This document shows, one piece after another, positions 1-8,994 of a stretch of DNA of 64,000 nucleotides (position 1 is its first letter; the number at the start of each line of letters is the position of its first letter). Both the position numbers and the translations under genes were made by a program. Source of the DNA: Desulfuromonadales bacterium (GTDB taxonomy: Bacteria; Desulfobacterota; Desulfuromonadia; Geobacterales; Pseudopelobacteraceae); assembly GCA_016650295.1 (NCBI GenBank), contig JAENWA010000098.1, positions 1 through 64,000 on the forward strand, in the 5' to 3' direction. The notes under the pieces were generated by a model. The model ran no database searches. It saw only the letters and a list, made by a program, of their open reading frames with translations, and was not told the DNA's origin.

Positions 1-132
1 GTGCAATGGGCGGTAGAACGACTAAATCACAGACCACGTAAAGTATTAGGATTCAGGTCACCGCATGAGGTGTTATTCGGGGTGGAGATGTGTTACACCA
101 AACCACCACTGGCTGTTGCACTTCGAACTTGA
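1..132 (+). pseudogene. IS30-family transposase, C-terminal end (cut by window edge)
   Basis: The first 43 codons read in frame 1 to a TGA at 130-132. The translation contains VERLNHRPRKVLGFRSPHEV, the C-terminal signature of IS30-family DDE transposases (LNxRPRKxLGFxTPxEV). Only this tail lies in the window, so whether the element is intact cannot be told. No clear terminal inverted repeat could be assigned downstream. Family assignment is from the motif; activity is unknown. Confidence 0.85.
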
Positions 133-147
133 ATTCGCCTAGATAAC

Positions 148-348
148 TTACTTGCCTGATTGTTTTTTTTGTAAATCGGCAATACGTCTAACCTGTCTGC
201 AAGAAATACAAAAGGCATCACCTGATGACTTCCGTATATCAGCCTGTGATGACAAAAGCAAAGATAGACTATTCCCTTTTGGGGTAGTTATGAACAAATT
301 TGTTAGCACACTTGATCCACATGCTGCGCAGTAAAAACCCTTCCTCAT
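148..348 (-). CDS. small protein with two CxxC pairs (zinc-ribbon-like)
   Basis: This 66-residue frame has CAAC at residues 7-10 and CISC at about 47-50, an arrangement that often binds zinc in small treble-clef or ribbon proteins. An AAGGA sequence lies 7 bases before the ATG on the minus strand, which supports real translation. No family was recognised and no neighbour suggests a role. A different frame on the plus strand covers the same bases but lacks such features. Coding status is moderately supported, function unknown. Confidence 0.45.
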   Translation of the reverse strand: MRKGFYCAACGSSVLTNLFITTPKGNSLSLLLSSQADIRKSSGDAFCISCRQVRRIADLQKKQSGK

Positions 349-1046
349 ATGTCATCCTTTCAACTCTGTGATCATATAATTAAGTATAACTCAAAATCAT
401 AAGATCGCTATAGCAGCCCATTGAAACCTGCTGAATTTTGTCCCCTTTCCCGCCAGAAGATCTCGTTTTCAGTCAGGTTCGTCGACAGCGCCGTGTAGTT
501 GGCCGTTCTCGCAAAGTTTATTATGTAAATTACATTGAGAATGCCGGAATTATGGATGAATAAGGCACTGAAATGCCTGCTAAGCGTGATCCATCGCATA
601 TGGCGGCTTTGTTAAATGTGACGGAAACCGCCGGTGGCTTTCCCTTCACCCGCACATACATTTTTGATTTAACCTCGTATAAACGGAAGGTTGCTATTTT
701 TTGCCTGCAATATTACTGTGGTGCGTTAATTGCTCTTTCCAATGTAAAGGATGTTGCTGAACATCAGCGCTGCAGGGGGGGCGACAAAATAAAATCCATG
801 CTATTTATGGGGGCTTGGAATGATTGAATCTCAAGCAGGAATATGACGTTATTGATAGCCGGATTTCGTCACATTCGGATACCGAGATATCTATAATGAG
901 GTGAGTAAATCCGGATATACCCAGACTAGATTACCCCTGGTCTCCGTATAATGAATGTTTTTCACGGATTCACGTTCAGGAAACAAGGTGGTTGCTCATT
1001 TAAATAAATTTCTGATCAAATAAAAGCTGGTTCAAGAGGGAACACA
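349..1046. other. long gap with no convincing gene
   Basis: About 700 bases with no recognisable protein. The longest frame (573-827 +, 84 codons) has no family resemblance and only a weak ribosome site. A short inverted repeat, CCGGATTT at 859-866 against AAATCCGG at 907-914, could form a stem with a 40-base loop. Nothing else was seen. Confidence 0.4.
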
Positions 1047-1211
1047 ATGTCCTTAATAATTTATCTCATCGGTTTTGCTTTTGTCATTGGCGGCATTGCT
1101 TGGGCTCTGATTGTCGCGAAAGTAAGTGCCGTCTACGTGATGATCGCGGTTGTTATACTTATCGGCATCGCGATACTGACCGGAGTGACCCGGACCCGCT
1201 CCAGGGACTGA
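1047..1211 (+). CDS. small hydrophobic membrane protein
   Basis: A 54-codon gene opens at an ATG 7 bases after AGAGGG. The product begins MSLIIYLIGFAFVIGGIAWAL and continues with a second hydrophobic run (YVMIAVVILIGIAILTGV) and a basic tail ending TRTRSRD. Two membrane helices joined by a short VAKVSA turn are therefore likely. It resembles small uncharacterised inner-membrane proteins I recall from Geobacter genomes. Function unknown. It stands alone between the 349-1046 gap and the sigma-54-type promoter of the next gene. Confidence 0.65.
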   Translation: MSLIIYLIGFAFVIGGIAWALIVAKVSAVYVMIAVVILIGIAILTGVTRTRSRD

Positions 1212-1371
1212 CCCATTTTTTCCATTTGGATAAGATGTAGTACGATACTCGTTTCCGTTATACCTTGTTTGAGGTAGAGGAACATTGTTATCGGGTGTTT
1301 TTTAAGAGCCGCTAAAACATAAATATTTATTTATATGTTTAATATCGGTATGTTACGCAAATTAACGATTT

Positions 1372-1386
1372 TGGCATCTTTTGTGC
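1372..1386 (+). promoter_or_regulatory. sigma-54-type -24/-12 promoter for the Ala/Lys-rich protein gene
   Basis: TGGCATCTTTTGTGC keeps the GG and GC dinucleotides at the spacing required by sigma-54 (consensus TGGCAC-N5-TTGC) with two mismatches. It lies 44 bases before the ATG at 1431, leaving a normal leader with GGAGG at 1419-1423. Inferred from consensus only. Confidence 0.5.
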
Positions 1387-1430
1387 TCTATACAAACTAT
1401 CGATTCAAATCCCAACGGAGGTAATACCAC

Positions 1431-1769
1431 ATGAAAAAGATTTTTTCCGCAGTAATTGCAACTCTCGTAGCAATGTCCTTCACTGCAGTAGTTTTCGCCG
1501 CTGATGCCGCCAAACCTGCCGCACCTGTCGCACCTGCTGCCGCCACTGCTCCTGTCGCAGACGCCAAGAAAGATGTAAAAATAGCCAAAGCCGAAGAAAA
1601 AGCAGCCAAGGCAAAAGCAAAGGCAGAAGCCAAAGAAGCTAAAGCAAAGGCTAAAGCCGATGCAAAAGCAGCAAAAGCTAAAGCAAAAGCCGAAGCCAAA
1701 GACGCTAAAGCAAAGGCTAAAGCCGATGCAAAAGCAGCAAAAGACGCGGCTGCTCCTGCTGCCAAGTAA
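1431..1769 (+). CDS. exported Ala/Lys-rich repeat protein
   Basis: The 112-residue product starts with a classic Sec signal peptide (MKKIFSAVIATLVAMSFTAV, cleavage after VFAA), then an Ala/Pro stretch. The rest is built almost only of A, K, E and D in KAKAKAEAKEAKAKAKADA-type units. One 22-residue unit is present twice; at DNA level a 40-base stretch recurs exactly at 1638-1677 and 1704-1743, 66 bases apart. The repeat part is probably a charged helix or histone-H1-like polycation, located outside the cytoplasm. A hairpin terminator follows directly, so it is monocistronic. Function unknown; repeat number could change by slippage. Confidence 0.75.
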   Translation: MKKIFSAVIATLVAMSFTAVVFAADAAKPAAPVAPAAATAPVADAKKDVKIAKAEEKAAKAKAKAEAKEAKAKAKADAKAAKAKAKAEAKDAKAKAKADAKAAKDAAAPAAK

Positions 1770-1796
1770 TAAATCCGTCAGCAGTTACTATAGAAT

Positions 1797-1830
1797 GGGC
1801 ATATCCGGAGTACCGGGTATGCCCGTTTTT
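1797..1830 (+). terminator. rho-independent terminator
   Basis: GGGCATA at 1797-1803 pairs with TATGCCC at 1818-1824, with an inner CCGG/CCGG pair, followed by GTTTTTT. It sits 27 bases after the stop of the Ala/Lys-rich protein gene. Confidence 0.85.
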
Positions 1831-1865
1831 TGTAATGTGTTTTTCTCGCAAAGGTGGCCGTAATA

Positions 1866-3395
1866 CTATTGTGCCTTCCTGTCCAGGCTCCGGTACTGGA
1901 TTGCCTCGGCGATATGCTGCTCATGAATATTTATGCTGCCATCAAGGTCGGCAATGGTGCGGGCCACCTTGAGGATACGGTTGTAGGTGCGGGCCGAGAA
2001 ACCCAGGCGGTCGGTGACCAGCTCCAGCATGCGGTTGCCGGTGGCGTCCAGTTCGCAGTGTTTCTTGATGAAGCGCGGCGTCATCTGGGCGTTACAGTGG
2101 ATTTTGGTCCCCCGGTACCGCTCCAGTTGAATCTCCCGCGACCGTTCAACCCGCGCCGCGATGGCGGCGGAGCTTTCGGCTTCGCCCCGGTCGGACAGGT
2201 CGCGATACTTGACGGCCGGCACCTCGATGTGGATGTCGATGCGGTCGAGCAAAGGGCCGGAGATGCGTGAGCGGTAGCGGTGAATGGCGATGGGGGTGCA
2301 GGAGCAGGGGTGGATCGGGTCGGACAGATAGCCGCACGGGCAGGGGTTCATGGCGGCCACCAGCATCACCCGTGACGGATAGGTCAGCGACACCAGTGAG
2401 CGGGAGATGGTGACGTGGCCATCCTCCAGCGGCTGGCGCAGGACCTCCAGGACATTTTTTTTGAATTCCGGGAGCTCATCCAGAAACAGGACGCCGTTAT
2501 GGGCCAGGGAGACCTCGCCCGGTTTGGGCGTAGTGCCGCCGCCGATCAATCCGACGTCCGAGATGGTGTGGTGGGGGGAACGGAAGGGGCGCACCGCCAG
2601 CAGGGCGCGCTCTTTCTCCAGCATGCCGCTGACGCTGAAGATCTTGGTGGTTTCTATGGCCTCATCGAAGGACATCTGCGGGAGGATGGTTGGGATACGA
2701 CGGGCCAGCATGGTCTTGCCCGAACCGGGCGGCCCGATCATCAGGATGTTGTGTCCGCCGCTAGCCGCCACCTCCAGGGCTCTTTTGGTGTGCTCCTGAC
2801 CTTTGACCTCGCTGAAATCCTCACCATACTCGCAGCCGTTTGAAAACAGCTCCTGAAGGTCAACACAGCATGGTTCAATCCCCTCGCGCCCGCTCAGAAA
2901 CTCAACCACCTGCGACAGGGTTGAGGCGCCAATGATCTCGAGACCCAAGACTACCGCCGCCTCGGGTGCATTCTCCACCGGCAGGACAATGCCTTTTAAT
3001 CCGGCCCGTTTGGCGGCCACGGCCATGGAAAGCGCCCCGCGGATCGGTTTGAGACCGCCATCCAGGGAGAGTTCTCCCAACAGGGAGTAGTTTTGCAATA
3101 AGGTGGTTTTGACAACACCGGTGGCGGCCAGGATACCGATCGAGATGGGCAGATCGTAGGCGGCGCCCTCTTTTTTTATGTCGGCCGGTGCCAGGTTGGC
3201 GGTGATGCGGCGGGCGGGGAAATCGTAGCCGGAATTTTTCAGCGCAGCACGTACGCGATCCTTGCTCTCCTTGACAGCCCCATCCGGGAGTCCCACCGTG
3301 GCAAAGGCCGGCAGACCGGGAGCCAGGTCTACCTCCACGTCCACCAGGATGGCGTCGATACCGATCAGGGCACTGCTGAGGACTTTTGCAAGCAT
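1866..3395 (-). CDS. comM: ComM/YifB-family AAA+ ATPase (Mg-chelatase-like)
   Basis: This 509-residue protein has the layout of ComM/YifB: an N-terminal Lon-protease-like fold (roughly 1-175), an AAA+ domain with Walker A GPPGSGKT at 221-228 and Walker [10 protein letters not shown], and the C-terminal Mg-chelatase domain with a four-cysteine cluster ([16 protein letters not shown]). ComM of naturally competent bacteria is a hexameric helicase that drives branch migration during integration of transforming DNA; the family is broadly conserved in bacteria that are not known to be competent, so competence cannot be inferred. An AGAGG ribosome site precedes the ATG. It lies downstream of pgeF, separated by a palindromic repeat. 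Confidence 0.93.
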   Translation of the reverse strand: MLAKVLSSALIGIDAILVDVEVDLAPGLPAFATVGLPDGAVKESKDRVRAALKNSGYDFPARRITANLAPADIKKEGAAYDLPISIGILAATGVVKTTLLQNYSLLGELSLDGGLKPIRGALSMAVAAKRAGLKGIVLPVENAPEAAVVLGLEIIGASTLSQVVEFLSGREGIEPCCVDLQELFSNGCEYGEDFSEVKGQEHTKRALEVAASGGHNILMIGPPGSGKTMLARRIPTILPQMSFDEAIETTKIFSVSGMLEKERALLAVRPFRSPHHTISDVGLIGGGTTPKPGEVSLAHNGVLFLDELPEFKKNVLEVLRQPLEDGHVTISRSLVSLTYPSRVMLVAAMNPCPCGYLSDPIHPCSCTPIAIHRYRSRISGPLLDRIDIHIEVPAVKYRDLSDRGEAESSAAIAARVERSREIQLERYRGTKIHCNAQMTPRFIKKHCELDATGNRMLELVTDRLGFSARTYNRILKVARTIADLDGSINIHEQHIAEAIQYRSLDRKAQ

Positions 3396-3414
3396 ATAAC
3401 ACCTCTAAGTTTAA

Positions 3415-3488
3415 TGAGTTATATGAGTTTGCTGAGTTTTTGAGTTAACACAATGAACTCATGGAACTCATAAAACTCATATAACTCA
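3415..3488. repeat. intergenic inverted repeat built of TGAGTT units
   Basis: The 16 bases at 3415-3430 (TGAGTTATATGAGTTT) are the exact reverse complement of 3473-3488. Between them more TGAGTT copies face more AACTCAT copies, so nearly the whole 74 bp can fold on itself. It fills the gap between the pgeF stop and the comM ribosome site. Both genes run leftward, so the hairpin would be transcribed. Confidence 0.85.
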
Positions 3489-3495
3489 ACGAACT

Positions 3496-4290
3496 CTACG
3501 TCAACATGATGAAACCCATCTGTCTCCCGGTCTCGCCTTCATCCCTGCGGTAGGAGAAAAACAGTTCGCGCTGACAGGAGACACACATGTCGGAGAGTTG
3601 TATCCCGGATGCCGGAAGGCCCGCTTCGATAAGAAGTTCACGATTGACCGCGGCCAGGTCGAGTCTCCATCTGTCAATGCCGATATGCTCCGTGCAGGAC
3701 TCCCACGGCACGTTGTTCTGTGTAAATGCCTGCCTGACCGGCGTGTCAACTTCGTAGCAGCATTTGCCGATGCACGGGCCGATAGCCGCCTGCACGTCTG
3801 CGGGATTGCAATCGAAGAGTGACTGCATGCCGGCCACAGCCTTTGAGACCAGTCGGGCTGCGGTCCCTTTCCATCCGGCGTGGACGGCTGCAATGATCTG
3901 TTTTTCCCGGTCCAGCAGCAGGATCGGGGCACAGTCGGCAACCGTGACGCCGATCATGACACCTGACTGGTTGGTGATAACGGCATCCCCCTCCAGGCCG
4001 AGAAAGTGGCTGTAATCCTCATTGGGCTCATCGATTACCAGGATATCAGTGCCATGTACCTGCTTAACAGTGACCAGCGTATCCTGGGTAATCCCGAAGG
4101 CGCGCGCCAGCAGGCTCCGGTTGCCCTCTACGTTATGGGGTTGGTCGAGGGTGCCGGTCCCCAGGTTAAGTGAATTGTAGGGCGCACGGGACACCCCCTC
4201 GTGGCGGGTTGTGAAACCCTGCACAGAGCAGGCTGGACCGCTGAACCCGGTCTCGATATAGTGAATACGTTCAATTCGCTTCATCTGCAT
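3496..4290 (-). CDS. pgeF: peptidoglycan editing factor / multicopper-oxidase-like (YfiH, DUF152)
   Basis: The 264-residue product carries the conserved PgeF metal-site motifs: KQVHGTDI (His79), TVADCAPILL (Cys120) and VHAGWKGT (His137). In E. coli PgeF removes mis-incorporated amino acids such as L-Ser from muropeptide precursors; purine-nucleoside hydrolase and laccase activities have also been reported for the family. A GGAGA lies 9 bases before the chosen ATG; a second Met two codons later is possible. It is upstream of comM on the same strand, with DedA further upstream. Confidence 0.92.
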   Translation of the reverse strand: MQMKRIERIHYIETGFSGPACSVQGFTTRHEGVSRAPYNSLNLGTGTLDQPHNVEGNRSLLARAFGITQDTLVTVKQVHGTDILVIDEPNEDYSHFLGLEGDAVITNQSGVMIGVTVADCAPILLLDREKQIIAAVHAGWKGTAARLVSKAVAGMQSLFDCNPADVQAAIGPCIGKCCYEVDTPVRQAFTQNNVPWESCTEHIGIDRWRLDLAAVNRELLIEAGLPASGIQLSDMCVSCQRELFFSYRRDEGETGRQMGFIMLT

Positions 4291-4338
4291 GGTAGTGATC
4301 TCCGAAAATACTTTTTGCCTTCTGTGGAGCTTTGCGCT

Positions 4339-4941
4339 TTAATGCGGGTGTCGTTGCCGTTGCCGCCAGACATAAACGGCCACCAGGACGCTGCTGAACA
4401 GGATTACCATGGCCAGCGCCTGGTGGGAGTATTGCATGATCAGGTTCTGATTCTCACCGATGGCATAACCGATCAAGGTCAGGATAGTACACCAGAGTCC
4501 TGCGCCGGCCAGGGTATAGAGCGAGAATTTGAGGTGATTCATGCCGGACAGGCCGGCCGGAATCGAGATCAGGTGCCGCACCACCGGCAGAAGCCTGCCG
4601 ATAAATGTTGAAATTTCGCCGTGGCGAAGGAAGAACTGTTCCACGCGCTCGAACTTGTCCGGCGGGATCAGGACATATTTGCCGTACTTGAGGATCAATG
4701 GCCGACCCAGGTAGTGGGAGACAAAGTAGTTGGCATAGGCCCCCGCCAGGCTGCCGAATGTACCGCACAGGATGGCGACGCCCATGTTCATTTTGCCCTG
4801 AAAGGCCAGATAACCGGCCGGCGGCATGACCAGCTCGCTTGGCACCGGGATGATGGAACTCTCCATCGCCATCAGCAGGACGATGCCGGGGTAGCCCATG
4901 GAACCGATGGTGTCCAGCAGCCATTGAATGATTGTATGCAT
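4339..4941 (-). CDS. DedA-family inner-membrane protein
   Basis: Starting at the ATG at 4941 (GGAG 6 bases upstream) gives a 200-residue protein beginning MHTIIQWLLDTIGSMGYPGI. It has DedA hallmarks: the ESSIIPVPSELVMPPAGYLA re-entrant segment, GTFGSLAGAYANY, and FIGRLLPVVRHLISIPAGLSGM. DedA proteins are multi-spanning; several are undecaprenyl-phosphate or phosphatidylserine/ethanolamine flippases affecting envelope homeostasis. A longer frame to 5064 is not favoured because it lacks a ribosome site. It is divergent from the metH/metF fusion gene. Confidence 0.92.
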   Translation of the reverse strand: MHTIIQWLLDTIGSMGYPGIVLLMAMESSIIPVPSELVMPPAGYLAFQGKMNMGVAILCGTFGSLAGAYANYFVSHYLGRPLILKYGKYVLIPPDKFERVEQFFLRHGEISTFIGRLLPVVRHLISIPAGLSGMNHLKFSLYTLAGAGLWCTILTLIGYAIGENQNLIMQYSHQALAMVILFSSVLVAVYVWRQRQRHPH

Positions 4942-5094
4942 TGAATACTCCAGTGAAGGTAAAAGACAGGAATGTACCTTATACCCCATCTTTAGAAAGT
5001 TAGAAAAGATTTTCTGTGCCGGGGCAACAGAAATATATTCAGTTTTCCTATGTACTACGTCCACGGGGCTGAAATCTCAGAACGGAAAGCCACT

Positions 5095-6924
5095 ATGAAT
5101 ATCATCGATCGACTAAAAACAGAGATTCTGACCGGTGACGGCGCCGTTGGCACCATGCTGTATGCCAAAGGGGTCAGCCTCGACAGCAACTTCGAACATC
5201 TGAACCTTGTTCGTCCCGACCTTGTGCTGGAACTGGCGACAGAATATGTTGCAGCGGGAGCGCAGGTGATCGAGACCAACACCTTTGGCGCCAATCGCAC
5301 CAAGCTCGCGGCCATCGGCCTTGGGCACAAGGTGTCTGAAATCAATTCTGCCGGCGCCCGCATCACCCGTCAGGCGGCGCCGCCTGGCAGCGGTGTGCTG
5401 GTGGCCGGCTCCGTCGGACCGCTCGTGCCGGTCAAGGGCGATGAGCGTGAGCTGTCCGGCGATGAAATGACGGATGTCTTCCGGGAACAGTGCCTGGCTC
5501 TGGCAGAGGCGGGCATAGACTTTTTCCTGTTGGAAACCTTTGCCTCACTGGTGCAGCTCTCGGCTGCCGTCCGGGCTGCCCGGGAAACCGGTCTGCCGGT
5601 GTGTGCCAGTATGGCCTTCCTGGAAGGTGGACGCAGTGGTGACGGCACATCGGTGGAGACCTTTTGCGCGGCCATGGAGCAGGCCGGAGCCGATATGCTG
5701 GGGGCCAACTGCGGTGCCGGGCCTCTGGAACTGGTCAAGGTCGTGCGCCGAATGGCAGGGCTGACGGTCAAGCCGATTGCCGCCTATGCCAACAGCGGAT
5801 TTCCCGAATACCACGAGGGGCGCTACATCTACCGCACCACCCCTGATTACTTTGCGGCCATGGCCAGGGAGATGGCAGATGCCGGCGCCAACCTGATCGG
5901 CGGCTGCTGCGGCACCACTCCCGAGCATATCTCCGCCATTGCCCGTGGACTGGCGGGGGCCCGCCCGCTACCGCGCCGGCCGGCAACGTCAGTCAGTATC
6001 TCAGAAAGCGCTGAACAGGAAGCCCCCGGTCGCACGTCGTTTCTTGACAGCTGGGGGAAACGCAAGGTTATCACCGTAGAGCTCGACCCACCCAAAGGGC
6101 TGGAGTGCGCCCGGATTATCGAAGGGAGCCGCAGGCTGAAGGAGGCCGGAGCCGACGCGATTAACCTGGCGGAAAATCCTCTGGCCCGCCCCAGGATGGG
6201 CAACATCGCCCTGGGAAGCCTGATTCAGCGCGAGGTGGGCATCGAGGTAATCATACACATCACCGGTCGCGACCGGAACCTGATCGGCATGCAATCCGAT
6301 CTGATGGGCGCCAGCCTGCTTGGGCTCCGCTCGGTTTTGGCGGTGACCGGCGATCCGGCCACCATGGGTGATCATGCCGGCGCTACGTCGGTCTTTGACC
6401 TGCACTCGTTTACCCTGATCAAGCTGCTGAATGATCTGAACCGCGGGGTTAACGCCATCGGCAATCCAATCGACAGCGGGACCGGCTTCACCGTCGGCGC
6501 GGCTTTCAATCCCAATACGCGGAACACAGCGCTGCAGGCCCAGCGTTTGCACAAAAAAATTGCCAACGGGGCCGTCTTTGCGCAGTGCCAGCCGATCTAT
6601 GACCCGGCTGTTTTCTTCGAGACATTGGATTTGACCCGTGACTGCAACATTCCAATCCTGCCGGGGGTCATGCCGCTGGTCAGCGAGCGTAACGCCGAGT
6701 ATCTGCACAACGAAGTGCCGGGCATATCCGTGCCGGAGGCTGTCCGCAACCGCATGAAAGGATTGGAAAAAGAGGCCGGAGTTCGCGAAGGTCTGAAAAT
6801 CGCCAAAGAGTTCATCCAGGCAACCTTTGATGCCGCCGGAGGGTACTACCTGATCCCCCCCTTCGGTAAATATGAGCTGGCAGTGGAATTGATCGACTAC
6901 ATTCAGTCACTGGAAAGGAAGTAA
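5095..6924 (+). CDS. bifunctional homocysteine S-methyltransferase / methylenetetrahydrofolate reductase
   Basis: From the ATG at 5095 the product is 609 residues with two enzymes in series. Residues 1-290 form a homocysteine S-methyltransferase barrel with the zinc ligands visible as Cys206 (GANCGAGP) and Cys271/272 (GGCCGTTPEH). From about residue 323 (RKVITVELDPPKG) it is a MetF-type FAD-dependent methylene-THF reductase. It lacks the cobalamin-binding domains of full MetH, like the YitJ type of Bacillus. Role: methionine synthesis and folate C1 metabolism in the cytoplasm. An earlier in-frame ATG at 5050 is less likely because AACGGAAAG precedes 5095. No SAM or cobalamin riboswitch was recognised in the 150-base divergent spacer. 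Confidence 0.92.
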   Translation: MNIIDRLKTEILTGDGAVGTMLYAKGVSLDSNFEHLNLVRPDLVLELATEYVAAGAQVIETNTFGANRTKLAAIGLGHKVSEINSAGARITRQAAPPGSGVLVAGSVGPLVPVKGDERELSGDEMTDVFREQCLALAEAGIDFFLLETFASLVQLSAAVRAARETGLPVCASMAFLEGGRSGDGTSVETFCAAMEQAGADMLGANCGAGPLELVKVVRRMAGLTVKPIAAYANSGFPEYHEGRYIYRTTPDYFAAMAREMADAGANLIGGCCGTTPEHISAIARGLAGARPLPRRPATSVSISESAEQEAPGRTSFLDSWGKRKVITVELDPPKGLECARIIEGSRRLKEAGADAINLAENPLARPRMGNIALGSLIQREVGIEVIIHITGRDRNLIGMQSDLMGASLLGLRSVLAVTGDPATMGDHAGATSVFDLHSFTLIKLLNDLNRGVNAIGNPIDSGTGFTVGAAFNPNTRNTALQAQRLHKKIANGAVFAQCQPIYDPAVFFETLDLTRDCNIPILPGVMPLVSERNAEYLHNEVPGISVPEAVRNRMKGLEKEAGVREGLKIAKEFIQATFDAAGGYYLIPPFGKYELAVELIDYIQSLERK

Positions 6925-6929
6925 CGCAA

Positions 6930-7352
6930 ATGAAACGATACTACCGGTACGTGGTCGCGGTCTGTTGTCTGATGGTCTGTTCGTGTGCCTACACGAAGGA
7001 GATCAAGATCCGTGAGGAGTTTGACCAGAGCGTGAAAGGCTACAACAAGATGCTGCGCTGGCGAGACATGGAGAGTGCCGGAATAATCTATATGGACCCG
7101 GAACTGCGGGACGCCTTTATGAAAACCGCCCAGGATATCAAGAAGCGGGGGGTCACTATCACCGGCTACCGCATCCTGACCACGGAATACACGCCGGAGA
7201 AAAACAGTGCCGAGGTGGTGGCCGAGTTCGATTACTACGCACTCCCTTCCAACCGTATCAAGACCCTGACCTATCGCCAGAACTGGAGCTACCTCGATAC
7301 GGAGGAAAAGAAAGGCTGGCAGCTGAAGTCCGGTCTTCCGGCTTTCGAGTAA
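6930..7352 (+). CDS. small lipoprotein, function unknown
   Basis: The 140-residue product starts MKRYYRYVVAVCCLMVCSCA, a signal peptide with a lipobox ending in Cys, so a lipid-anchored envelope protein is expected. The mature part is mixed alpha/beta (FDQSVKGYNKMLRWRDMESA...) and resembles NTF2-like or stress-response lipoproteins I recall in Geobacter, but no family is certain. It begins 5 bases after the methyltransferase/reductase stop and ends 6 bases before xerC, so the three form an operon. Confidence 0.8.
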   Translation: MKRYYRYVVAVCCLMVCSCAYTKEIKIREEFDQSVKGYNKMLRWRDMESAGIIYMDPELRDAFMKTAQDIKKRGVTITGYRILTTEYTPEKNSAEVVAEFDYYALPSNRIKTLTYRQNWSYLDTEEKKGWQLKSGLPAFE

Positions 7353-7358
7353 ACGACA

Positions 7359-8264
7359 ATGCCGGAACTGTCTGAACAGATAGCGGTTTTTTGCAGGTAT
7401 CTGGACACGGAACGGAATGTGTCACCTCACACCCTGGCGGCCTACCGCAGCGATCTGGAGCAGCTGACTGCCTTCGTCACCCGCGAAACGGGAACCGCCG
7501 CCAGGGTCGCGGATGTTGATCACCTCCTGTTGCGGCGGTATCTGGCCCAGTTGGGAAAACATTCCAGGAAAAGTTCCATTGGCAGGAAGCTGGCCGCCAT
7601 TCGCAGTTTTTTCCGTTTTCTGGTGCGTTCTGGTTATGTTGAAAAAAACCCGGCCGAACTGATTGCCACCCCCAAAAAGGAAAACCGACTGCCTTTCCAT
7701 CTGGATATTGACCAGGTCACCACCCTGGTGGAGGGTCCGCAGGATGATGACCCGTATGCACTGCGTGATCGCGCGATCCTGGAGTTGTTGTATTCCTGCG
7801 GTCTGCGGGTATCAGAGTTGACCGGTCTTGCGATCGGCGATCTTGATCTTTCGAGCGGGATGGTCCGGGTGCTGGGCAAGGGTGGTAAGGAACGAATTGT
7901 CCCGGTAGGCAGTCGCGCAGTAGAAGCTGTCCGAGCGTATCTGGCCGCACGGGGTGAGTTGGCCGGCATCGGTCCGCTTTTTCTGAATACACGGGATCAG
8001 CGTATCAACCGCCGCAGTGTGGCGCGTATCGTGGATGCATACGTGCTTCGTATCGCAGCCTTCAAGCGCATATCTCCGCACGTCCTGCGGCATACCTTTG
8101 CTACCCACATGCTGGAGGGGGGGGCAGACCTGCGCGCTATTCAGGAGTTGCTCGGACATGCCTCACTTTCCACCACCCAGAAGTACACCCACGTCGGGAT
8201 CGATCATCTGATGGAGGTCTATGACAAGGCTCATCCCAAAGCGCACACAAAAAAAGAGGGGTGA
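7359..8264 (+). CDS. xerC: tyrosine recombinase XerC (chromosome dimer resolution)
   Basis: The 301-residue protein has an N-terminal SAM-like core-binding domain (about 1-95) and a complete catalytic set: Arg150 (SCGLRVSEL), a lysine in the beta-hairpin GKGGKER, His241 and Arg244 (HVLRH), His267 ([11 protein letters not shown]) and nucleophile Tyr276 (QKYTHV). The end VYDKAHPKA is typical of XerC rather than XerD. XerC/XerD act at dif at the replication terminus; no dif-like site was identified here. Its 3' end overlaps the terminator of the convergent roadblock gene. Confidence 0.85.
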   Translation: MPELSEQIAVFCRYLDTERNVSPHTLAAYRSDLEQLTAFVTRETGTAARVADVDHLLLRRYLAQLGKHSRKSSIGRKLAAIRSFFRFLVRSGYVEKNPAELIATPKKENRLPFHLDIDQVTTLVEGPQDDDPYALRDRAILELLYSCGLRVSELTGLAIGDLDLSSGMVRVLGKGGKERIVPVGSRAVEAVRAYLAARGELAGIGPLFLNTRDQRINRRSVARIVDAYVLRIAAFKRISPHVLRHTFATHMLEGGADLRAIQELLGHASLSTTQKYTHVGIDHLMEVYDKAHPKAHTKKEG

Positions 8265-8280
8265 ATTCCGACACCCCTCT
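8247..8280 (-). terminator. rho-independent terminator of the roadblock operon
   Basis: On the minus strand AGAGGGGTG (8280-8272) pairs perfectly with its complement at 8263-8255, followed by seven T (8255-8249). It overlaps the last codons of xerC. On the plus strand the stem has no good U-tract, so it serves mainly the minus-strand genes. Confidence 0.85.
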
Positions 8281-8304
8281 CCTGAATCTTGATGACAGAC
8301 CGGA

Positions 8305-8982
8305 TTATCCGATCCGGATCTCGACCTTGTCCCCTTCACTCACCTGGAGTTTTTTCTCAATCCCCGGCCCGACAATAATTGTACCATCATACTGCGGATC
8401 GAGATCCTTCATGACCATAACCGGGAAGGTCCCGCTTGTGCCGGCAGCAGTGTTGGTTAGGATCAGCTTTTTGAACGCAGTTTTGTAAAACTCGCCTATG
8501 TATGAAGAGGTGGGTTGGCTGACGGCAATCATGCCAAGGGAGTCAAAGCTATTGCTGGCATCCTGATTGGCCAGGTGACTTATGCTCAATCGGAGAATGC
8601 TGCTGTCGACAGCTTCCTCAGCTGCCGTCGCTTCAGGTTCAACGGCATTCGGGAGCAATACTTCAAGCTTCTTCACCGCCAGATTGATTGTGATGGTAAG
8701 CACTTGCAGGTTGATGTTTTTGGTACACAATAGATACAGCAGGCCCCCTGGGAAGGACTTGACTATAATACGTCCCTCGGCATAACGGAGGTCAAGGATA
8801 TCAAGGGTCTGTGCAATCTGCAGCCCGTGGACACATTCAAGCGTCAGTCCTGCCGCTGCTTTTATGGAATTGGCATCAATGATTGGGGGAAATGCATGAA
8901 CCATAACCGCTCCCCGATCATTAAATACGGCGCTTCCGATAACCCCTTCAACACTGTTTATATAGCGCAGGATGTCCTGCAT
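8305..8982 (-). CDS. roadblock/LC7-domain protein
   Basis: This 225-residue protein opens with a roadblock/LC7 fold (residues 1-110: LRYINSVEGVIGSAVFNDRG..., GGLLYLLCTKNINLQVLTITIN). Such domains bind Ras-like GTPases; MglB, the GAP of the polarity GTPase MglA, is the best-known bacterial example. A linker and a C-terminal region of about 90 residues, ending in a small beta-rich segment (VGPGIEKKLQVSEGDKVEIRIG), have no clear assignment. It lies 12 bases downstream of a DUF4388/roadblock gene, forming a two-gene operon closed by a strong terminator. No MglA-like GTPase gene is adjacent. Confidence 0.8.
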   Translation of the reverse strand: MQDILRYINSVEGVIGSAVFNDRGAVMVHAFPPIIDANSIKAAAGLTLECVHGLQIAQTLDILDLRYAEGRIIVKSFPGGLLYLLCTKNINLQVLTITINLAVKKLEVLLPNAVEPEATAAEEAVDSSILRLSISHLANQDASNSFDSLGMIAVSQPTSSYIGEFYKTAFKKLILTNTAAGTSGTFPVMVMKDLDPQYDGTIIVGPGIEKKLQVSEGDKVEIRIG

Positions 8983-8994
8983 TAGTCCATCCTC

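Noticed and set aside
573-827. 84-codon plus-strand frame as a gene
   Set aside because: No family resemblance, a weak ribosome site and an unremarkable composition. The CLQYYCGAL-type sequence has no pattern of a real domain.
1397-1765. 122-codon Ala-rich minus-strand frame
   Set aside because: It is the antisense of the AK-repeat gene; the repeat keeps several frames open. The plus-strand frame has the signal peptide, ribosome site and terminator.
4942-5094. SAM or cobalamin riboswitch before the methionine-synthesis fusion gene
   Set aside because: The spacer is only about 150 bases, and none of the conserved box sequences or a terminator-like stem was seen.
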